DNA of 58,092 nucleotides from an uncultured Clostridium sp. (GTDB lineage: Bacteria; Bacillota; Clostridia; TANB77; CAG-508): assembly GCA_947651825.1 (NCBI GenBank), contig CANTAQ010000008.1:1-58092 (forward strand). The letters are read 5' to 3'. The position numbers and the translations under genes are program-made. Shown here one piece after another: positions 26,258 through 35,117 of the stretch (positions are counted from its first letter, which is position 1; each line of letters begins with the position of its first letter). The notes under the pieces are model-generated. The model did no database searches, had not been told where the DNA came from, and saw only the letters and a program-made list of their open reading frames with translations.

Positions 26258-28087
26258 CTACTCAGCTGCTGGCCAAGCTCCTCTATCCCATGTTTTTTGG
26301 TGTACTCCTGGATCTGCCAATTTTTGTTCATCTGTTAATAGTCCTAATGTATGGTTTGCTGATGGTGTTCCATCAATATGTCTCCATACTCCATTTACAT
26401 ATACTAAATTCCAGTAATGACTTTGGTCTGTTAAATATATTATTCTATTTTGATATCCTGCTTTTTCTAACGCTATTTTTAACACACTAGCATGAACATA
26501 ACAGTTTCCTTTGCCTTCTGTTAGACCATACCAAACAGGGTCATCTCCGCCCCAATTTGAATTATATCTTATCTGTTCTCGTACTGCACTTGCTATACCA
26601 ACTGGGTCTTTTCCAGCACAATAATTATTATAAAACTCATCCATTTTTAAATTCGTATCTGCTTGATCATGATTTACTACAATTTTTCTTTTTGATGTTG
26701 TTATATTTCCTTTTGTATCTTGTGCTGAATATGTTGCATAATATGTTCCAGCTACAGATGTGTTTACATTACTATTATCTACTGTAATTTCGCATTTTCC
26801 ATCTTTTTTATCATTTGCTGAAACGCCTGAGTAATAATCTATATTCGCATATTTTGCAACTATTATTTCTTTAAGTCCAGATATTACTGGACCATCATTA
26901 TCTTTCTTTATAGTCAATATCGCAGTAGCTTCTGTTTTATTTCCATTTATATCTGTTGCTTCTATAATTATGTTTTGTTCTCCTAGCTTGTTATAATCTA
27001 TTTCTGTTTTTAATAATGTAGTTGGCTCTCCTGATATATCTGATAATTCTGTTATGAAGCTTTTATAATCGTTTACTTTTTCATTATCATATATTGTTAT
27101 ATTTTTTAATTTTAATACTGGTGGTGTTGTATCTTGAACTATCACTTTTGTTTCATATTGTTTTCCATCTTTTTCTGCTTTTACAATATATTCTCCAAGG
27201 ATTAATGTATTTACATTATCTAAATCTGTTTTAGATATGCTTTCTCCATATGTTGCAGCATCAAAAACTAAGTCCTCAAGAGTTATTTTACTTCCTAATT
27301 CTATATAACATTCTGGCCTTATCCATGTTATTGTCAGTTTACATGTTTTTACTGTTTCGTTATCATATTTATCTTTAACTTTTATTGTTACTTGATAATC
27401 TTTAAATTCTGATATTTCTGGTGGTTCAATTACTTGAACTGTCATTTCAGATGCATCTTTTTTATCAATTATAAAATCTTCTGGATTTATTTGATAATCT
27501 ATGTATCTTGTTATATCTTTAAATTTAACTTCTGGTGGTGTTGTATCTGCTATTTTTAAGGTAACTTTTTGCTCTTTGTTCATAAATTTTAAAACTATTT
27601 CATATTCTCCAACTTGTGATAAGTCGATTCCAGATATATCTGTTATAAATTCTGATTTACTTTTGTAAATCTTATTCATCAAAAAGTCTTCCACTTTTAT
27701 TTCTTTAGTTCCTAATTCTATTTGAATATCTTTGAATTTAGGTTTGAATACTAAACAACTAATAATTCCCACTATTACTAATATAGTAATTCCTATTATT
27801 ATAACTATAATCTTTGCTATATTTTTCTTTTCTATCTTTTCCTCAACTTTTTTCTCTGATTGATTTTCTTTTTTTTCTTCTCCTTTTGTTGTCTCCTTTG
27901 ATTTTGCTTTACTTTCCTTTCTTTGAATTTCTTCTTTTGCATTTTCGCTTTTTTCTAATTCTTTTTTCTCATTAAAATTATTTTTATTCTGACTATTTGG
28001 TTTTGTACTTACTCTTACATTGCTACATCTTTTTTTACTATTAGATTTATTTTTTCCTTTATTTCTTTTCTTTTTCTTCTTGCTCAT
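26258..28087 (-). CDS. Ig-like repeat protein with transglutaminase-like domain, 609 aa
   Basis: A Lys-rich cytoplasmic N terminus (1-88) precedes one membrane helix (about 90-113). About four Ig-like repeats follow, each beginning DTTPPxxKxKxI or similar (about 115-480; DUF5011/HYR type). The C-terminal transglutaminase-like domain (about 490-609) has the triad Cys in GKGNCYVHA, His in SHYWNLVYVNG and Asp in HIDGTP. This is a surface-exposed, type II anchored enzyme, probably a peptidase or cross-linking enzyme of the envelope. It heads the operon with MBOAT and SGNH genes, 11 bases before MBOAT. Confidence 0.85.
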   Translation of the reverse strand: MSKKKKKRNKGKNKSNSKKRCSNVRVSTKPNSQNKNNFNEKKELEKSENAKEEIQRKESKAKSKETTKGEEKKENQSEKKVEEKIEKKNIAKIIVIIIGITILVIVGIISCLVFKPKFKDIQIELGTKEIKVEDFLMNKIYKSKSEFITDISGIDLSQVGEYEIVLKFMNKEQKVTLKIADTTPPEVKFKDITRYIDYQINPEDFIIDKKDASEMTVQVIEPPEISEFKDYQVTIKVKDKYDNETVKTCKLTITWIRPECYIELGSKITLEDLVFDAATYGESISKTDLDNVNTLILGEYIVKAEKDGKQYETKVIVQDTTPPVLKLKNITIYDNEKVNDYKSFITELSDISGEPTTLLKTEIDYNKLGEQNIIIEATDINGNKTEATAILTIKKDNDGPVISGLKEIIVAKYANIDYYSGVSANDKKDGKCEITVDNSNVNTSVAGTYYATYSAQDTKGNITTSKRKIVVNHDQADTNLKMDEFYNNYCAGKDPVGIASAVREQIRYNSNWGGDDPVWYGLTEGKGNCYVHASVLKIALEKAGYQNRIIYLTDQSHYWNLVYVNGVWRHIDGTPSANHTLGLLTDEQKLADPGVHQKTWDRGAWPAAE

Positions 28088-28118
28088 TGTAAGCTACACC
28101 CCTTCTCTTATAGGCTTT

Positions 28119-28637
28119 TTATTCTGTAACTAAAGTATATTCAATTGCTGTTATTATGTCACTTTCAATAATAAATGATAATTCTACATTTCCATTTAAA
28201 TATATATATTTATTTCCTAATTTTTGCTCATAGTCTGTACCATATTTTTCAATCATATGGTCTTTGGTATCTGTAACCTTTACTCCTTCTGTTGTTTCCA
28301 TTTCATCATTATCAAAATATACAGAATATATTGTATCTTTTCCATTTACTGATGCAACTATAATTTCAAAATTTTTATATGTATATATTTTGTCTATTCC
28401 ATCAAAAGCACAGCTTGGTATTTCTGATATATTGGCTTCTTCATCAATTTTATTTACACTAAATTCTGTTCCTGGAACAATTTCCTCACCTCTATATTTT
28501 ACTGAGAATGCTGTATTTGATTTACTGTTTTCAGTATTACTTTCTTTTGTTTTCTCCTTACTGTTTTTCATAATTAATCCAACAGCAACTACTATTATTG
28601 TTATTGATACTATTAAAAATATTATTTTTTTCCACAT
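28119..28637 (-). CDS. Membrane-anchored hypothetical protein, 172 aa
   Basis: N-terminal helix (about 5-24) and an extracellular domain with alternating strands and acidic residues. The ATG at 28637 follows GAAGGAG; a longer TTG frame starts at 28652. It lies just upstream of the Ig/transglutaminase gene on the same strand and may belong to the same operon. No family recognised. Confidence 0.65.
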   Translation of the reverse strand: MWKKIIFLIVSITIIVVAVGLIMKNSKEKTKESNTENSKSNTAFSVKYRGEEIVPGTEFSVNKIDEEANISEIPSCAFDGIDKIYTYKNFEIIVASVNGKDTIYSVYFDNDEMETTEGVKVTDTKDHMIEKYGTDYEQKLGNKYIYLNGNVELSFIIESDIITAIEYTLVTE

Positions 28638-28743
28638 AATTTTCTCCTTCAATCAATTTTAATATAAATTATAATATCATTTTTTTTGAGATTTTCCAAT
28701 AATTTTCTGGTATTTTTCCATATTTCTATTTTTATTTATACCA

Positions 28744-29436
28744 CTATTTTCCTTTTTCTAATTGTTTGTTACATTTTTCTTCTGATTCTTTGAAGCTTAG
28801 ATACCAACTCATTCCATTTTTATCTCTTTTAATTTCTTCTACTCTGCTTTGTAACTCTTTAAATGTTGTCGGAGCTGGTTTTATTATAGGTTGCCCTGGA
28901 ACCCAATTAGCTGGAGTCGATGCTTTATTACAATCTGCCACTTGCAAAGCTTCAACCACTCTTATTATTTCTGGTATCCATCTTCCTATGTTTAATGGAT
29001 AAATAAAAATCGCTCTTACTATTCCTTTATCATCTATTATGAATACATTTCTTACAGTTTCAGTTGTACTTACATCATTTGATATCATCCCATATTTTCT
29101 AGCAATTTCTCCGCTTCTATCTGCTATAACTGGGAAAGGTACTTCAATTCCTGTTTTTTGTAAAATATTATATAACCATGCCAAATGTGAACTGTTACTA
29201 TCAACACTTAATCCTATTAATTGTGCATTTAATTTTTCAAAATATTTATTTGCTTGTGAAAATGCTATAAATTCGGTTGTACACACAGGTGTAAAATCTC
29301 CTGGATGTGAAAATAACACCACCCATTTTCCTTTGTAATCACTTAAACTTATCTTTCCATTGCTAGACGTTGCCTCAAACTCTGGTGCATATTGTCCTAT
29401 TTTTACAATACCATTCATCATAATTTCATAATCCAT
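28744..29436 (-). CDS. Peroxiredoxin (1-Cys/AhpC-TSA type), 230 aa
   Basis: Reduces peroxides with a catalytic cysteine in HPGDFTPVCTTEF (about residue 52). The C-terminal extension with WVPGQPIIKPAP is typical of the Prx6/1-Cys subgroup. The resolving cysteine of 2-Cys enzymes is not clear; other cysteines occur near residues 168 and 222. The ATG follows TGGAGG. A long AT-rich inverted repeat lies immediately upstream and could control it. Confidence 0.92.
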   Translation of the reverse strand: MDYEIMMNGIVKIGQYAPEFEATSSNGKISLSDYKGKWVVLFSHPGDFTPVCTTEFIAFSQANKYFEKLNAQLIGLSVDSNSSHLAWLYNILQKTGIEVPFPVIADRSGEIARKYGMISNDVSTTETVRNVFIIDDKGIVRAIFIYPLNIGRWIPEIIRVVEALQVADCNKASTPANWVPGQPIIKPAPTTFKELQSRVEEIKRDKNGMSWYLSFKESEEKCNKQLEKGK

Positions 29437-29465
29437 AAAAAACCTCCAAACTTACTAATAAAAAA

Positions 29466-29523
29466 ACAAAATAAAAAATTCTTTCATATTTCCTATATAT
29501 TATGAAAAAAATTTTTATTTTGT
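29466..29523. promoter_or_regulatory. AT-rich inverted repeat between divergent genes
   Basis: A 23-base arm (29466-29488) pairs with 29501-29523 at 21 of 23 positions around a 12-base loop. It lies between the peroxiredoxin (minus) and the 54-residue-protein cassette (plus). It could be a peroxide-responsive operator or a hairpin. Confidence 0.4.
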
Positions 29524-29552
29524 GTTTGTTTTTTTATTTTCCTTGAAAAAGA

Positions 29553-29581
29553 TTGATTATGTACTGCTTATATGCTATTAT
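29553..29581 (+). promoter_or_regulatory. Promoter of the 54-residue-protein cassette
   Basis: TTGATT (29553-29558), 17 bases, TATTAT (29576-29581), then AAAGGAGG at 29597-29604. Confidence 0.6.
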
Positions 29582-29613
29582 ATAATTAATCTTCTGAAAG
29601 GAGGCATCCTAAA

Positions 29614-29778
29614 TTGGCTGGTTACATTGATCCATCGCTTATAAAGCCACGGTTCGAGATCATCACAGCTCCACCTCGTTGCCAATTTGGTCAGAACATG
29701 GTTGCAAAGGAATTCACTAATGTGGAAAAGCTCCCTTATGCATCCACGCCTGTTATAGAGAAAAAATCTGAGGAATAA
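29614..29778 (+). CDS. Small protein, 54 aa, TTG start (cassette)
   Basis: Reading from TTG at 29614, nine bases after AAAGGAGG, gives an uninterrupted 54-codon frame: it begins MAGYIDPSLIKPRFEII and ends VIEKKSEE. One cysteine (residue 23), several prolines, no signal peptide or helix. The opposite-strand frame over the same bases lacks a ribosome site and is a shadow. Composition is GC-rich compared with neighbours; codon 13 is CGG. Promoter, strong ribosome site and terminator support expression. It may be a small cytoplasmic factor or peptide precursor; no homology recognised. Confidence 0.65.
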   Translation: MAGYIDPSLIKPRFEIITAPPRCQFGQNMVAKEFTNVEKLPYASTPVIEKKSEE

Positions 29779-29785
29779 CAGGCAA

Positions 29786-29815
29786 CTTTGGGGGTTCCGC
29801 ATGGAAACCCCAAAG
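29786..29815 (+). terminator. Terminator of the 54-residue-protein cassette
   Basis: CTTTGGGG pairs with CCCCAAAG with an inner GTTCC/GGAAAC stem, followed by CATTTTTTAT. Confidence 0.9.
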
Positions 29816-29832
29816 CATTTTTTATCCATTAA

Positions 29833-31197
29833 TTATGATTTAGCATAATCTTCTTGCTTAATTTTTCCATTCTGTCCCATAATAGTTCTATTATCATCAA
29901 TCTTTCCATACTTTTCTTCAAATTGTATATTATTTAATATTCCCACATATGGAAAACCCTTTAAGCGAACAAAATCAATTTCTATATAAACTCTATCTAT
30001 TGTATCATCAAAATAAATTCCAACACTTCCATCATCTCTTTGAATTACATGAAATAATTCACTAGCCTGTCTGTACAGCTTTTTGTGCTTTACAATTCTC
30101 TCTCCTGGATTTCTTCTTTTAAGTCTACTTCTAAAAAATTGCACATAAAGCTCTGGTAATACCGTTTTCAAATATGTATATAGATATCTAATCATATCTC
30201 GTTCTTCTTCTGAATCTTTTTTTATACTGTTTCCTAGTTCAAGCGCGCATATATATGAAATGAAACCTATATATTGAGTCATTATATTTTTGTTTAATAT
30301 ATTCTGTGCACTTTCATCGTCTGATTTAAAAATTTCCATAATTTTATCACTATTTCCACATGCAACATGATAAGCTATAAAATTGCAATATCTAAATAAA
30401 CATATTTTATTTTGATATCCTAATTTTCTATCAATTTCATTCATATTAAATGATACTATTGGAATATTACCAAAATCTTGTTTTGTATATTTATGTGCTT
30501 CATCAACATCATAAGGATCATTTTGCATATCTTCTAATGTTACAAAAGAAAATCTATTTCTTTCACGCAATTTCAAAAAGTTTTTTTCCCACATAGTATC
30601 AATAAAAGTCCACTTTTTTTCTTCATTACCTAAGAACAATAAGTTAAAAACATGTCCAATATTTTCGTCACTATCAGATTCTACATGTACATCACTATAA
30701 ATCATATCACTATACATATTATTTCTCAAATGTAAATACTGTGTTAAAGTTGCAAAATGACAACAAGAACCTTTTTTTGCTTTCAGGGCTTGTATTAGAT
30801 TTTCCTTACTTGAAGTATAAAAATCTTCATCTCCCCAATGTACACTTTCTGGCATTTTGCACAATATTACATGTTCTATTACTCTTGCTTTTTCCATAAT
30901 AGTTTGAGCACCTTTTATTTCTATTTCTCGCTTTGATTCATTTACAATATCTTCTAAAATCATCCATTCTTCATAAGTAATTGGTGCATTTCCTTCAGCA
31001 GTTATATACATACATTGTTGACCATTTTGAATTAAATAATCAACTAGTTGATTAAATGTATCTACTTCTGTTCTAATCGTATCATGTGTTTCATTCATCA
31101 TACTTGGAATATCTAGCATTATATGAGGTACTTTGTTTTCTTTTAAAGCTTGCGTTATTTTTCCTTTGATTTGAGCTATATCAGTTGAACCCTGCAT
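29833..31197 (-). CDS. Transglutaminase-like cysteine peptidase-fold protein, 454 aa
   Basis: Cytoplasmic protein (no signal or membrane helix). Residues about 140-225 contain GSCCHFATL, then GHVFNLLFL, then WTFIDTMW, the Cys-His-Asp order and spacing of the transglutaminase/papain-like fold. The remaining 200 residues are helical and unrecognised. The ATG at 31197 has GGAG eight bases upstream; the preceding GTG is an alternative. It stands alone on its strand next to the 54-residue-protein cassette. An enzyme that cleaves or cross-links peptides is inferred, not shown. Confidence 0.65.
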   Translation of the reverse strand: MQGSTDIAQIKGKITQALKENKVPHIMLDIPSMMNETHDTIRTEVDTFNQLVDYLIQNGQQCMYITAEGNAPITYEEWMILEDIVNESKREIEIKGAQTIMEKARVIEHVILCKMPESVHWGDEDFYTSSKENLIQALKAKKGSCCHFATLTQYLHLRNNMYSDMIYSDVHVESDSDENIGHVFNLLFLGNEEKKWTFIDTMWEKNFLKLRERNRFSFVTLEDMQNDPYDVDEAHKYTKQDFGNIPIVSFNMNEIDRKLGYQNKICLFRYCNFIAYHVACGNSDKIMEIFKSDDESAQNILNKNIMTQYIGFISYICALELGNSIKKDSEEERDMIRYLYTYLKTVLPELYVQFFRSRLKRRNPGERIVKHKKLYRQASELFHVIQRDDGSVGIYFDDTIDRVYIEIDFVRLKGFPYVGILNNIQFEEKYGKIDDNRTIMGQNGKIKQEDYAKS

Positions 31198-31371
31198 CAC
31201 AAAAACTCCTTATTTATTGTTTTTACTATTTCTTCTGCTTTTTTATTCTATACTTTTCTTATAAAGTCTCACTTTTACTATCATTTTAACACTATTTTCT
31301 TTCCTGGTCAATTAGCTCTTTCTTACTTATTTTCTGTTCTTTAAGTTTGTTTTTCTTCTATTATTAGTCTC

Positions 31372-31400
31372 TTGACCTTATTAAATATTAGTTATATAAT
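31372..31400 (+). promoter_or_regulatory. Promoter of the serine hydrolase gene
   Basis: TTGACC (31372-31377), 17-base spacer, TATAAT (31395-31400), 25 bases before the ATG and its TTGGAGG. Confidence 0.8.
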
Positions 31401-31424
31401 CTTATCTATCTTGGAGGTTTTATT

Positions 31425-31988
31425 ATGAAAAATGCTTTTATTATTCATGGATTTAATGGAGATACAACTGGAACTTTTGGTCCTTATTTAAAAGAAGAAT
31501 TCGAAAAAAGAAATTATAATGTAATTATGCCTAACTTTCCTATTAGGACAGAGGCTACTTACAATGCTTGGGCTTCTATTTTAGACAACTACAAAAATTT
31601 AATTAATGAAGATACTATTGTGATTTGTCATTCTATTGGAAATCCTTTCTTTATTAGATATTTATCAGAGAACAATTTAAGTTGTAGACTATATGTAAGT
31701 GTTGCTGGTTTTTGCAAAGTGTTTACTGTTCCTGAACGTGAAGATTTAAACAATGCTTTTATTGATTTTAAAGTTAGCACTGAAAATATCAATTACTGCA
31801 AAAATAATATTGAGCATAGATATTCTTTATACAGTGACAATGACCATGTTATTCCTTTTGATATATTAGAAGATTTCTTTAAAGAATTAAATTCAAACCC
31901 AGTATTTATTCCTGGCGTTGGTCATATGGGTAACAGAAATCATATTCATGAATTACCACAGATTGTTGAGATATTAGATAAAATATAG
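31425..31988 (+). CDS. RBBP9/YdeN-like serine hydrolase, 187 aa
   Basis: Alpha/beta-hydrolase. N-terminal FIIHGFNGDTTGTF, nucleophile elbow CHSIG (Ser about 69), acid DNDHVIP (Asp about 143) and final GVGHMG (His about 168) complete the triad. Length matches the RBBP9/YdeN family. Substrate unknown, probably a small ester or peptide in the cytoplasm. It has its own sigma-A promoter. Arginine AGG is used here, showing that the host reads AGG. Confidence 0.9.
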   Translation: MKNAFIIHGFNGDTTGTFGPYLKEEFEKRNYNVIMPNFPIRTEATYNAWASILDNYKNLINEDTIVICHSIGNPFFIRYLSENNLSCRLYVSVAGFCKVFTVPEREDLNNAFIDFKVSTENINYCKNNIEHRYSLYSDNDHVIPFDILEDFFKELNSNPVFIPGVGHMGNRNHIHELPQIVEILDKI

Positions 31989-32049
31989 TTTTTATTTTGA
32001 TTTAATTTACCACCAAATACACTGTGTTTGGCTAATTTGTTTCAATAAT

Positions 32050-32143
32050 ACAAAATAGCTCCACTTGGATGTTTTAGTTTTCAAAGCGTGCTTTAGTCAA
32101 GCTTGAAAACTAAAATCATCCAGCAAGATGGAGCGGATTTTGT
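32050..32143. repeat. Long imperfect inverted repeat between convergent genes
   Basis: The left arm (32050-32087) and right arm (32101-32143) pair as GCTCCA/TGGAGC, GGATG/CATCC and TTTTAGTTTTCAA/TTGAAAACTAAAA, with short bulges. It lies after the plus-strand hydrolase and before the end of the minus-strand purine phosphorylase. It could act as a shared terminator or mRNA-stabilising stem; there is no clean T-tract. Confidence 0.55.
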
Positions 32144-32161
32144 ATGTAATATTAAATTTAG

Positions 32162-32983
32162 TTAAATTCTTGCAATATATTCTTTCATAATTTCTTTAAA
32201 GTCTACTTTTACTCTTTCTGCTGTGTTTTTTACATCATCATATGATAATTCTTCGTCTAAAACTCCTGCTGCCATATTTGTTATACAAGATACTGCTACA
32301 TTTTTTATTCCACAATGATGTGCAATTATTGCTTCTGGAACTGTTGACATTCCAACTGCATCTGCTCCAAGTGTTCTTAATGCTCTTATCTCTGCTGGAC
32401 TTTCAAATGTAGGTCCTTTCATATATGCATAAATTCCTTCTTGTACTACTCCTACTTTTTCTTTTATTACTTCTTTCATTTTTGTACTTAAGTTTTTATC
32501 AAATGTATCATTCATACTTGGAAATCTATCTCCAAATTCATCTATATTTGCTCCTCTTAATACTGATTCTGCAAAGAAACTTAAGTAATCATCTATTACC
32601 ATAAAATCTCCTGCTTTATAGCTTGTATTTACTCCTCCTGCTGCATTTGTTATTATTAATGTTTCTATTCCCAATAATTTAAACACTCTTTCTGGAAATG
32701 TTGTTTCTTTTAAATCATATCCTTCATAATAGTGAAATCTTCCATTCATTGCTATAACTTCTTTTCCACTAATTTTCCCTATTATTAATTCTCCTGCATG
32801 TCCATCTACTGTTGATACTGGAAAGTTCGGAATTTCTTTATAATTTATGATAACTTTGTCCTCTATGTCATCACTTATAACTCCCAATCCTGAACCTAAT
32901 ATAATAGCAATCTTAGGTTCTCTTTCTCCTATTCTTTCTTTTATATACTTTGCACTTTTTATATAATCTTCATATTTAAACAT
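32162..32983 (-). CDS. punA: Purine-nucleoside phosphorylase, 273 aa
   Basis: Cleaves inosine/guanosine with phosphate in nucleoside salvage. Trimeric-type motifs: ILGSGLG near residue 32, TVDGHAGELIIG near 60, GRFHYYEGYD near 82, ITNAAGG near 112, GPTFESPAEIR near 190 and GMSTVPEAI near 212. Normal length. The ATG follows TTAGGAGG. It lies 15 bases after the next upstream gene's stop, so the two are probably co-transcribed. Confidence 0.96.
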   Translation of the reverse strand: MFKYEDYIKSAKYIKERIGEREPKIAIILGSGLGVISDDIEDKVIINYKEIPNFPVSTVDGHAGELIIGKISGKEVIAMNGRFHYYEGYDLKETTFPERVFKLLGIETLIITNAAGGVNTSYKAGDFMVIDDYLSFFAESVLRGANIDEFGDRFPSMNDTFDKNLSTKMKEVIKEKVGVVQEGIYAYMKGPTFESPAEIRALRTLGADAVGMSTVPEAIIAHHCGIKNVAVSCITNMAAGVLDEELSYDDVKNTAERVKVDFKEIMKEYIARI

Positions 32984-32998
32984 ATAATCCTCCTAATT

Positions 32999-34483
32999 TT
33001 AATCTTCTCTTCCATCTCCTCTTTTATCATCTATAACTTCCTTTTCAAAGACATCTTTGTCTTCATAATAGTGATAAATAACTGTCCCATTTTTATCTTT
33101 TATTGTAAATTCATTATCTGGATTTATATAAATATATTTTTGCGTTCCATCTGGATATGGAATTGTTAAACTTGTAACTTCTCCATCTGTTCCTTTTATT
33201 GAATCTGCTAATTTCTGAGTTTCTGCTTTTCTTTCTTCTTCTGATAAGTTTGGAGCTAACATAGCTGCTCTTTCATTTAGCATTTTTGAACCTAATGGAT
33301 GAAATACTAATGGCAATGCATTTCCTCTATCACATAGCATTAGCAATAAATCAGATGGTTTTTCTGATTTTGATAAGTTTGCATAATTTCTAACTTCATC
33401 CAAATCAGTTGTATTTAATTTTACATATGCATTCGGTTTAGTTGAAATTACATATGCTTTATCTCCACATTCTAGCGCACAAAATCTAAATTTATTTGAT
33501 GCTTCTATGTTATCATAATCAAAGATATCTTTTAATTTAGAATTTTCAGGCACTTCACTTGCTTTTGCAAAACAATCATACCTTGTAATTTTTTTATATT
33601 CCTCTGGTGATAATACTTTTGCAAGTAATAATCTGCTATAGTACATTACAAAATCTGTATGTCCAGTAATATCCATTCTTTCATTAAAATAATTGAATAT
33701 CCAATCTAATTTTTGTTCTAAAATTTGATTATCTGACATTTCATTATATTTTTGTGCTATTTCACCATATATTCTTCTTTTTTCTTCAGCTATTAAAACT
33801 TGTCCTGCTCTTTCTCTATCTGAAATTGCTTGAGCATATGCATTTTCAGTCATTACTTCTCTAAAATTTTCAAACTCTACTTTTATTTGTTCTATAACAT
33901 CATCCATATACATTCCAAATTTTTTATACCCTAATTTCTCATCAATTTTTCCCAATGTTTCTTCATCTAAAAAGCTTATGGAATCTAAATTCTTTCCATC
34001 TGTTGTTAGTCCTCCTTCGAACTTTTTATATCGTCTTTCATAATAAGCTTTTGATGCAAAATCTGGCGTTTTCATTCCGGTTTGAACATTTTCCATATCT
34101 TCTAAATAGTTTATTATGTATTGTTTTCCTGATTTTGTTGTTAATAATACATCTGTATGTCTGAATATATCTGTATCACAAGATAGTGTTTGTGCATTTA
34201 AACCATTTTCTCTTAAGATGCTTACTACCATTTCACAAAGAGGTTTGCAGACTACTGAGATTGCTTTTGATTTTTCTGAAATGGCCCTCTCTAATTTTTC
34301 TTTATCCATTGGTTCATTATATGCTTGCGACTTTTTTGGAATGTTTGCACCTGCATAAAAGAAATTAATATTTCTTCTTAATAGTGGTAACATCTCTACT
34401 TCTAATTTTCTTGCTATCGCAAGTTCTTGTTCTTCTTCATTTAGTCCCTGTTTTTCTTTTTCTGATAATTCTACTTTTATCAT
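32999..34483 (-). CDS. Hypothetical protein with possible TGase-like core, 494 aa
   Basis: Cytoplasmic, helical and acidic protein. Near residues 82-135 the pattern KPLCEMVVSILRENG, then IFRHTDVLLTTKSGKQYIINYLED, gives Cys, His and Asp in the order and spacing of a transglutaminase-like fold; this is a weak match. The C-terminal 60 residues are beta-rich with PDGTQKYIYINPDN. The ATG at 34483 follows TAGGAGG. No family is recognised with confidence. It reads into punA. Confidence 0.6.
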   Translation of the reverse strand: MIKVELSEKEKQGLNEEEQELAIARKLEVEMLPLLRRNINFFYAGANIPKKSQAYNEPMDKEKLERAISEKSKAISVVCKPLCEMVVSILRENGLNAQTLSCDTDIFRHTDVLLTTKSGKQYIINYLEDMENVQTGMKTPDFASKAYYERRYKKFEGGLTTDGKNLDSISFLDEETLGKIDEKLGYKKFGMYMDDVIEQIKVEFENFREVMTENAYAQAISDRERAGQVLIAEEKRRIYGEIAQKYNEMSDNQILEQKLDWIFNYFNERMDITGHTDFVMYYSRLLLAKVLSPEEYKKITRYDCFAKASEVPENSKLKDIFDYDNIEASNKFRFCALECGDKAYVISTKPNAYVKLNTTDLDEVRNYANLSKSEKPSDLLLMLCDRGNALPLVFHPLGSKMLNERAAMLAPNLSEEERKAETQKLADSIKGTDGEVTSLTIPYPDGTQKYIYINPDNEFTIKDKNGTVIYHYYEDKDVFEKEVIDDKRGDGRED

Positions 34484-34561
34484 AGCATACCTCCTATTTT
34501 TATTCTAACATATATTAGTTTTATTGTAAATGTTTCCTTCTTTTCCATTTATTATTCTTTA

Positions 34562-34590
34562 TTGTATTTTTATGTAAATCATGCTATAAT
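34562..34590 (+). promoter_or_regulatory. Promoter of the 140-residue cassette
   Basis: TTGTAT (34562-34567), 17-base spacer, TATAAT (34585-34590). A small CTGGA/TCCAG hairpin precedes AGGAGG in the leader. Confidence 0.75.
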
Positions 34591-34632
34591 TGTAATATCA
34601 ACTGGATTTTCCAGAATTAGGAGGACTCTACG

Positions 34633-35055
34633 ATGTCTTTAAAAAGCGAATTGTCTGCAGATCGGCAGTATGCAGATGTACTTTTGGGTGGCCATCATGC
34701 TCCACCTGATGAGAGAACTGCTGCAATTGACATCCTCAGAACTGTAATTGCACCGTTCTTTCGTAACATTCATTATACTTACAGCCACCGCCGCGAAACC
34801 TCTCTGGAGCTTACCATCAATTTCAATCAGGATTCAACCTACGATATCACTCCTTCCCCTGCATGGAAGTATTCTCACTCGGATTTAGCTGATAAAATGC
34901 AGCTTGTCCAGACCCATGCTTATCCTTGTTCTTTCAATAAATCCACTTTATGGGAGGAAGTGAGAAAAGTAGCACGAGAGGATGAGTGGCAAATCGACAG
35001 CGACCCCATCGACTATTACGACAACATTCTACGTTTGAGACTCGATTTGCACTGA
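34633..35055 (+). CDS. Hypothetical cytoplasmic protein, 140 aa (cassette)
   Basis: Begins MSLKSELSADRQYADVLLGG; no signal or membrane helix. Mixed alpha/beta by eye, with Trp/Tyr/His-rich segments, and a strand block SLELTINFNQ near 58-67. The ATG follows AGGAGG by 8 bases. Codon use is GC-rich and includes CGG at codon 11. Own promoter and terminator; flanked by native genes reading the other way. No homologue recognised; the compact size suggests a single domain. Confidence 0.65.
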   Translation: MSLKSELSADRQYADVLLGGHHAPPDERTAAIDILRTVIAPFFRNIHYTYSHRRETSLELTINFNQDSTYDITPSPAWKYSHSDLADKMQLVQTHAYPCSFNKSTLWEEVRKVAREDEWQIDSDPIDYYDNILRLRLDLH

Positions 35056-35072
35056 TAATTCACAAGCAGCAG

Positions 35073-35099
35073 CCCCCAGTGTGCATTGCATACTGGGGG
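35073..35099 (+). terminator. Terminator of the 140-residue cassette
   Basis: CCCCCAGT pairs with ACTGGGGG around an 11-base loop; TTTATCTTTTTT follows. Confidence 0.88.
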
Positions 35100-35117
35100 A
35101 CTTGCTATTTATCTTTT

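Noticed and set aside
29578..29829. Minus-strand ORF of 83 residues
   Set aside because: Shadow of the plus-strand TTG gene: it covers the promoter, ribosome site and terminator of that gene and has no ribosome site of its own.
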